Below the pieces are notes generated by a model. The model made no database searches and was not told the DNA's origin. It worked only from the letters and a program-made list of their open reading frames with translations. A stretch of 64,000 nucleotides of DNA. Source: Chlorogloeopsis sp. ULAP01 (GTDB lineage Bacteria; Cyanobacteriota; Cyanobacteriia; Cyanobacteriales; Nostocaceae). A program made the translations under genes and the position numbers. The stretch covers positions 372,001 through 436,000 of the forward strand of contig NZ_JAUDRH010000007.1 in assembly GCF_030381805.1 (NCBI RefSeq), read 5' to 3'. Positions 59,582 to 64,000 of the stretch are shown here, in pieces (position 1 is the stretch's first letter; each line of letters starts with the position of its first letter).

Positions 59582-61567
59582 ATGTCAAACAACCGCATAC
59601 AAATAGCAGCGATCGCCCTATTAACCTCGTCGTTCTTCTTGAGTAGCGGTAGTAATGCTCAGATGGACGGCAAGAGGGTGAAAATTGAGCCTGGCGTAAT
59701 CGAGGGAGCGGTATCAGGTGATGTCCTCTCCTTCAAGGGCATTCCCTACGCAGCACCCCCAGTGGCGAACCTGCGTTGGCGATCGCCCCAGCCCGTGCAG
59801 CCTTGGAAAGGTGTGCGTAAGGCAATACAATATGGCAACGATTGCGTGCAGCAGCCCATTCCCGGTGATGCTGGTGCTAGCGGTTCGACGCGGGGTGAGG
59901 ATTGTCTGGTTCTGAACGTTTGGCGTCCAGCAAATATCAAGTCTGGGCAGAAACTTCCAGTGATGGTATGGATTCACGGTGGCGGCTTTCTGAATGGCGC
60001 GGCATCGGTTCCGTTCTTCGACGGCAGTCAGTTCGCGCGTCAGGGTGTGATACTGGTGGGTATCAATTACCGACTTGGGCGGATGGGCTTCTTTGCACAT
60101 CCTGCGTTGAGCGCCGAAAACCATCGACCGCTCGCCAACTACGCCCTACTCGATCAGCTTGCGGCGTTGAAATGGGTTCAGAAAAACATTGAGGCTTTTG
60201 GCGGCGATCCGAATCAGGTGACTATCGCTGGCGAATCGGCTGGCGGCATATCGGTGGTACACCTACTCACCTGGCCTGCGGCGCGCGGATTATTCCATCG
60301 TGCGGCAGTGCTGTCGGGTGGCGGCAGAAGTTACATCGTTCAGCACCGCAAGCTCAAAGAAGCGATCAGTTCGTTGCCGTCTGCCGAAGAAAGCGGTATT
60401 GAGTTCGCAAAGAGTGTCGGCATCAGCGATACGGGCGCGGCTGGACTCAAAGCACTGCGCGCGCTACCTGCTGAGAAGGTCAACGGTGAGATGAGCATGG
60501 AAGCCCTCCTGAAGTTACCGCCGAGTTATGCTGGCGGCCCTGTGAACGACGGCGATGTCGTAACTGCGCAGCCAGAGCAGAATATCCTGCGCGGCAACAT
60601 TGCGAAGGTGCCACTGATGATCGGCACCACCGGCGATGACCTTGCGGCAGATTATCCACCGGACAGAACGCGGCCGCTCAATTTCTTTGGATCTGATGCC
60701 GAACGTGCCCGCCGACTCTACGATCCAGAAGGCAAGCTGCCGACAGACCAGTTGGCATTCCGAATCGCAATTGATATGACCATGCACGAGCCAGCACGCT
60801 TCGTTGCTAGGCAGATGACCGCTAGGGGAACGCCGTCTTGGTTGTATCGCTTCGACTATGTTGTCGATTCCCTGCGCCCGAAGGTGACTAGCGCCCCTCA
60901 CGCGGGTGAGTTGAGTTTCATGTTCGACCAGATGGACAAACGCTATAGCTCTGAACTCACCAACCGAGACCGCGCGATCGCAAAAACCTTCCATCAGTAT
61001 TTTGTGAACTTTGCCAAGAACGGCGATCCGAATGGTGCTGGATTGCCGTCTTGGCCAAAATTCGATCCTGCAAAGTTTGACCTGATGATGTTCAACATGG
61101 ATGGTCAGGCGAAGATGCAGCCTGACCCTTGGCGGGAGCGTCTCGCCCTGGTGGAGCGGGAAATGGATGCCAGGGCTGCATCGTCTGGAAATCAAACCAG
61201 TCTCGTAGGTGCTTCCTGGCAGTTGGTGAAGTTTCAAAGCGGTGATGGGACAACACTAACACCAAAGGACAAGAGTAAGTACACAATCGCCTTTGCAACC
61301 GACGGTGGTGTAAGTGTGCGAATTGACTGCAATCGAGGACGCAGCACCTGGAAATCATCAGGAGCTAATCAGCTTCAGTTTGGTGTGCTCGCACTCACAC
61401 GCGCTAAGTGTCCACCAGATTCTCTCCACGATCGCATCGTCAAGGACTGGCCGTTTGTGCGATCGTATGTCATCAAGGATAGTCATCTATTTTTGTCGCT
61501 GATGGCAGACGGCGGCATTTACGAATTTGAACCGATTAGCAAATCACAACCAGTCGCACCCAAATAA
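59582..61567 (+). CDS. secreted type-B carboxylesterase with C-terminal META/HslJ-like domain
   Basis: 661 residues. Signal peptide 1-26 (IAAIALLTSSFFLSSGSNA), then a carboxylesterase domain to about 530 with SFKGIPYAAPPV, EDCLVLNVW, oxyanion HGGGF, nucleophile Ser in GESAGG and catalytic His in SAPHAGELSFMF. The last about 115 residues (LVGASWQLVKFQSGDG, RIDCNRGRSTWKSSG, LALTRAKCPPDSLHDR) look like a META/HslJ domain. The family hydrolyses carboxylic esters; the enzyme is predicted to be exported. The coding DNA is visibly richer in G+C than its neighbours, suggesting transfer from a GC-richer bacterium. Confidence 0.9.
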   Translation: MSNNRIQIAAIALLTSSFFLSSGSNAQMDGKRVKIEPGVIEGAVSGDVLSFKGIPYAAPPVANLRWRSPQPVQPWKGVRKAIQYGNDCVQQPIPGDAGASGSTRGEDCLVLNVWRPANIKSGQKLPVMVWIHGGGFLNGAASVPFFDGSQFARQGVILVGINYRLGRMGFFAHPALSAENHRPLANYALLDQLAALKWVQKNIEAFGGDPNQVTIAGESAGGISVVHLLTWPAARGLFHRAAVLSGGGRSYIVQHRKLKEAISSLPSAEESGIEFAKSVGISDTGAAGLKALRALPAEKVNGEMSMEALLKLPPSYAGGPVNDGDVVTAQPEQNILRGNIAKVPLMIGTTGDDLAADYPPDRTRPLNFFGSDAERARRLYDPEGKLPTDQLAFRIAIDMTMHEPARFVARQMTARGTPSWLYRFDYVVDSLRPKVTSAPHAGELSFMFDQMDKRYSSELTNRDRAIAKTFHQYFVNFAKNGDPNGAGLPSWPKFDPAKFDLMMFNMDGQAKMQPDPWRERLALVEREMDARAASSGNQTSLVGASWQLVKFQSGDGTTLTPKDKSKYTIAFATDGGVSVRIDCNRGRSTWKSSGANQLQFGVLALTRAKCPPDSLHDRIVKDWPFVRSYVIKDSHLFLSLMADGGIYEFEPISKSQPVAPK

Positions 61568-61605
61568 TTAATTCCATCTCGTGTCCGGTGAATGTAGTAC
61601 TGTTC

Positions 61606-61638
61606 ATCTCCCCGACTTTTTTAAAAAGGCGGGGGCTA
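61606..61638. terminator. 33-nt hairpin family member between convergent genes
   Basis: A CTCCCCGACTTTT / AAAAAGGCGGGGG inverted repeat with T and A runs at the loop. It lies between the ends of the plus-strand esterase and the minus-strand sigma factor and could terminate both. Confidence 0.65.
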
Positions 61639-61674
61639 TAGCCTCTCATAACCTTAAACTTTATGAGTAAAGTT

Positions 61675-62550
61675 TCATGAAGGTGAATTTGCCATAATTC
61701 GCTTCAACTTCTCTGGATTCCTGACAGTGTAGACAGATTGAATATAGCCATCCACAATTTCAAATGTCGTTACGCTGTGAATGCAACCATTAACGAACGT
61801 GATTATGCCAGACTGTCCATTAATGTCGATGATGTGATTAACCGCCTCAGCAAGCCATTTGCTGCGAATCGCCAGCAAAAACCGGGCGACTTTCATTGAT
61901 CCCTGTAGCGGTTTTAAGGCAGCAGCAACCTGTCCTCCGCCATCCGACCAATAAGTGACATCTTTTGCTAGAAGTGCCAGCAAACTTTGCAAATTACCCT
62001 GGGTTGAAGCTTCTAGGAATTTTGTTGTAATTTGCTCCTGTTGTTGATGGGAAACCGGAAAGCGAAGACGTTGAGCAGTGATATGCTGGCGCGATCGCCG
62101 CAGAATTTGGCGGCAGTTGGCTGGACTTTTCCCTACCATCTGAGCAATTTCGTCGTAGTCATACTCAAAAACTTCCCGCAGCAGAAATACGGCTCGTTCG
62201 ATGGGTGATAAGCGTTCTAGAATCACTAAAAACGCCATCGAAAGGGAATCTGCCAACTCTAACAGAGCAGCTGGATCATCGGATTGTTGAGTTATAATCG
62301 GTTCAGGTAGCCACGACCCTACGTACTGCTCTCGTTGCACACGGGCAGAGCGCAGATGGTCAATGCACAGGCGGGTGATAATTGTTGACAAATAAGTTTT
62401 AGCAGATTTCACCGTGTCTTCTGCTGTTTGCTGCCAGCGCAGGAAGGTTTCTTGTACCATGTCTTCAGCATCAGTAGCCGTTCCCAACATCCGGTAGGCA
62501 ATCCCAAATAAAAGAGGACGATGCTGGTTGAAGGTTTCGAGATGACTCAT
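61675..62550 (-). CDS. ECF sigma factor, SigJ-type with C-terminal SnoaL/NTF2 domain
   Basis: 291 residues. Region 2 is FNQHRPLLFGIAYRMLGTATDAEDMVQETFL and region 4 is LSPIERAVFLLREVFEYDYDEIAQMVGKS (each over about 30 residues; key parts YRMLG, DAEDMVQE, YDYDEIA). Residues from about 175 form an NTF2-like domain (FLEASTQGNLQSLLALLAKD). SigJ-type factors carry this domain in place of a separate anti-sigma factor. ATG 62550 overlaps the stop of the membrane-protein gene (ATGA), showing coupling. The longer frame to 62661 lies inside that gene. Confidence 0.9.
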   Translation of the reverse strand: MSHLETFNQHRPLLFGIAYRMLGTATDAEDMVQETFLRWQQTAEDTVKSAKTYLSTIITRLCIDHLRSARVQREQYVGSWLPEPIITQQSDDPAALLELADSLSMAFLVILERLSPIERAVFLLREVFEYDYDEIAQMVGKSPANCRQILRRSRQHITAQRLRFPVSHQQQEQITTKFLEASTQGNLQSLLALLAKDVTYWSDGGGQVAAALKPLQGSMKVARFLLAIRSKWLAEAVNHIIDINGQSGIITFVNGCIHSVTTFEIVDGYIQSVYTVRNPEKLKRIMANSPS

Positions 62551-62957
62551 AAAACCTGCTCTGTTTGCTGTAGAGTACTCAATGACCATGCGCCTAATGC
62601 ACATCCAAGTCCTTCTGTCAAGAATAGAAGAATAGCAGTGATATGGAAGAGGACACCCCAACCAGTAAATGGAATTTGGGAGATATGATCGGGACTGATC
62701 GCAACGAAATGATTGTAGAGACCAAATAGAAATGCTCCAACCATTGAACTCAGCAACAACCAGCTACCAACCTGCTGAAATGATGTCCAAAGTAAAATCA
62801 TGGCAGCGATCGGAGCTAACACAATGATAGAAACGACAAATAGACTTTGCAGCGCAGATAAAGGAACGGGTATTTTCTTGTGGGCTAAACCATGCAAGAC
62901 TACGACAATAGCATGAATAATGACAGCGATAGTGGCATATCGAATCATGCGTTGCAT
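62547..62957 (-). CDS. four-helix membrane protein of the SigJ operon
   Basis: 136 residues with four hydrophobic segments (about 8-24, 38-60, 65-85 and 98-122). The first contains HAIVVVLHGLAHKK, with several His residues. No family was named with certainty. GGGAG precedes its ATG. Its stop overlaps the sigma-factor start, and the AhpD-like gene lies 80 bp upstream, so the three genes probably form one transcript. Confidence 0.8.
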   Translation of the reverse strand: MQRMIRYATIAVIIHAIVVVLHGLAHKKIPVPLSALQSLFVVSIIVLAPIAAMILLWTSFQQVGSWLLLSSMVGAFLFGLYNHFVAISPDHISQIPFTGWGVLFHITAILLFLTEGLGCALGAWSLSTLQQTEQVL

Positions 62958-63037
62958 CTTTACTACTCCCTGAGCGTGTATTGATATGACTGAATAGTTT
63001 TAGGAGAATGAAAAAGGTTTTCACTCCCCCAGGTTAC

Positions 63038-63532
63038 TTACGCAGAAAGTGTTTCAAGAGCCGTTTTTCTCTCCTGTAATGGTTGCGGCTCATAGCTGCC
63101 AGGAAGCATACGAGTGGTAATTGCAATCCGATTCCAGCCGTTAATCGTGACGATCGCCATCAACAGGTTTGCTATTTCATCTTGAGCAAAATAATGGCTC
63201 ACTTCATTGTAGATTTCATCTGAAACATGGTCAGTTGCAATCAAAGTAACGGCTTCTGTAAAGGCAAGAACTGCCCGTTCTTTTGGGGTAAAAAATGGAG
63301 TCTCCCGCCACGCATTGAGAGCATAAATCCGTTGTTCAGTTTCCCCATTAACTCTGGCATCTTTAGTGTGCATATCGATGCAAAATGCACAACTGTTAAT
63401 TTGTGATGCTCTAATTTTAATTAGTTCCAGCAGTGTTGGCTCGATGCTGCTGGCTCGAACATACCGTTCCAGGTGCAACATCGCTTGATAAGCGGCTGCA
63501 TTGGTTTTTCCCAGCTCCATTCGGCTCTGCAT
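63038..63532 (-). CDS. AhpD-like / carboxymuconolactone decarboxylase family protein
   Basis: 164 residues, all-helical. The redox motif is C-x2-C in NSCAFCIDMHTKDAR with the downstream His, as in alkylhydroperoxidase AhpD; LLELIKIRASQIN and ERAVLAFTEAVTLI complete the fold. It could reduce peroxides or act on a lactone-type substrate. CMD-family and SigJ-type genes often occur together, which suggests the sigma factor responds to oxidative or electrophile stress here. Confidence 0.9.
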   Translation of the reverse strand: MQSRMELGKTNAAAYQAMLHLERYVRASSIEPTLLELIKIRASQINSCAFCIDMHTKDARVNGETEQRIYALNAWRETPFFTPKERAVLAFTEAVTLIATDHVSDEIYNEVSHYFAQDEIANLLMAIVTINGWNRIAITTRMLPGSYEPQPLQERKTALETLSA

Positions 63533-64000
63533 CTCGGCAACCTCTTTATAAAATAGGCTTTCATAGATGAGACGAATGAGTACTGCTAGTTGTGACAGGT
63601 AAAATTAGCAATCGCTGAATCTTATAATCGGGAATTCTTGCTTGGCGATCACACCATAGTTAAGTAGAGTTGTTTTTGGTTGAGATCCTCTCGATTTAGT
63701 GTGAATGCTTGAGCATCTAATCCAAATCACTGTTCAAAGCAATCGTGTTGAGGAGTAAGTATTCCCCAGCCAGAGAGAGATTGGCTATTAGAGCGTAATA
63801 AATTGCGGTTGCTTCGGATTTGGGAAAGTGATGCGATCGCGTAGAGTTTGCACATAAACGGTTGTTTTATTTTTTGATGATGTAATAGTCGTTCATGAAA
63901 TCGTGGGGTTGGATATCCTGCATCAGATAAACACCATCATCTCGCAGAGCGTTGTAAATATTCTTTTACTAGTGTGAATCACACCTCGATGTTAATCCTG
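63533..64000. other. end of window with gene remnants, minus strand
   Basis: No intact gene. On the minus strand, 63867 up to about 63980 reads NIYNALRDDGVYLMQDIQPH and ends soon after, like the middle of a SAM-dependent methyltransferase, but the frame is closed upstream. A second minus-strand frame (about 63650-63855, starting MCKLYAIASLSQIRSN) has an internal TGA. Both are probably decayed. Confidence 0.35.

Noticed and set aside
63867..63980. Methyltransferase fragment considered as a partial gene running off the window
   Set aside because: The frame is closed by stops upstream within the window, so it is a remnant rather than an edge-truncated gene.

Overview
The window looks like chromosomal DNA of a filamentous, probably heterocyst-forming (Nostocales-type) cyanobacterium. 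The basis is the frequent GCGATCGC (HIP1) octamer on both strands, an AT-rich background, families typical of this group (DUF1802, DUF4912, DUF433/DUF5615 pairs, Uma2 nucleases, long PAS-rich hybrid kinases, type II NADH dehydrogenase) and the usual cyanobacterial dispersed hairpin repeats. Taxonomy is inferred; no rRNA or tRNA gene was recognised.

Layout. 1-6640 (+): the end of an ABC exporter, then a redox-rich run: AurF-like diiron oxygenase, small membrane protein, Rieske oxygenase, plant-type ferredoxin, second Rieske oxygenase, membrane fatty-acid-hydroxylase-type protein and a hexapeptide acyltransferase. This reads as an uncharacterised specialised-metabolite or lipid-tailoring cluster. 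6660-18136: a lone receiver, a repeat-filled gap, leuA preceded by a short leucine-rich leader ORF, NDH-2, a 1303-residue hybrid histidine kinase, a membrane protein and a cysteine-desulfurase-like enzyme. 18137-25352: a tiny Cys-rich ORF, a methyltransferase, a 21-bp tandem repeat coding heptads, an ABC exporter and a TPM/LemA membrane pair.

25354-29540 (-): winged-helix-like protein, a P-loop ATPase split from its N-terminal part by a GTGA overlap, and a DUF1802 protein with a PD-(D/E)XK nuclease motif; a candidate defence-like module. 30058-35698 (-): a pentameric ligand-gated ion channel homologue, an AGE-family epimerase fused to a STAS domain, and glgX. 35725-44889 (-): nine same-strand genes (two DJ-1/PfpI proteins, SnoaL/NTF2 proteins, an NTF2-ankyrin fusion, GMC oxidoreductase, tandem EthD, VOC protein and a TPP-dependent decarboxylase-like enzyme) that look like an undescribed oxidative or detoxification pathway.

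46283-54043: a DUF937 protein, a PstS-like protein with three DUF4912 domains, and metH. 54044-59249 is the most mosaic part: a cluster of phased palindromes, then a glycosyltransferase and a short-chain dehydrogenase-like gene each followed by an attC-like site (integron-cassette style, no integrase seen), a truncated acetyltransferase, decayed hicBA, an intact DUF433/DUF5615 toxin-antitoxin pair, a DUF4259 fragment and a Uma2 nuclease between direct repeats. 59582-64000: a comparatively GC-rich carboxylesterase with a META-like C-terminus, then a SigJ-type ECF sigma/membrane protein/AhpD-like operon and gene remnants.
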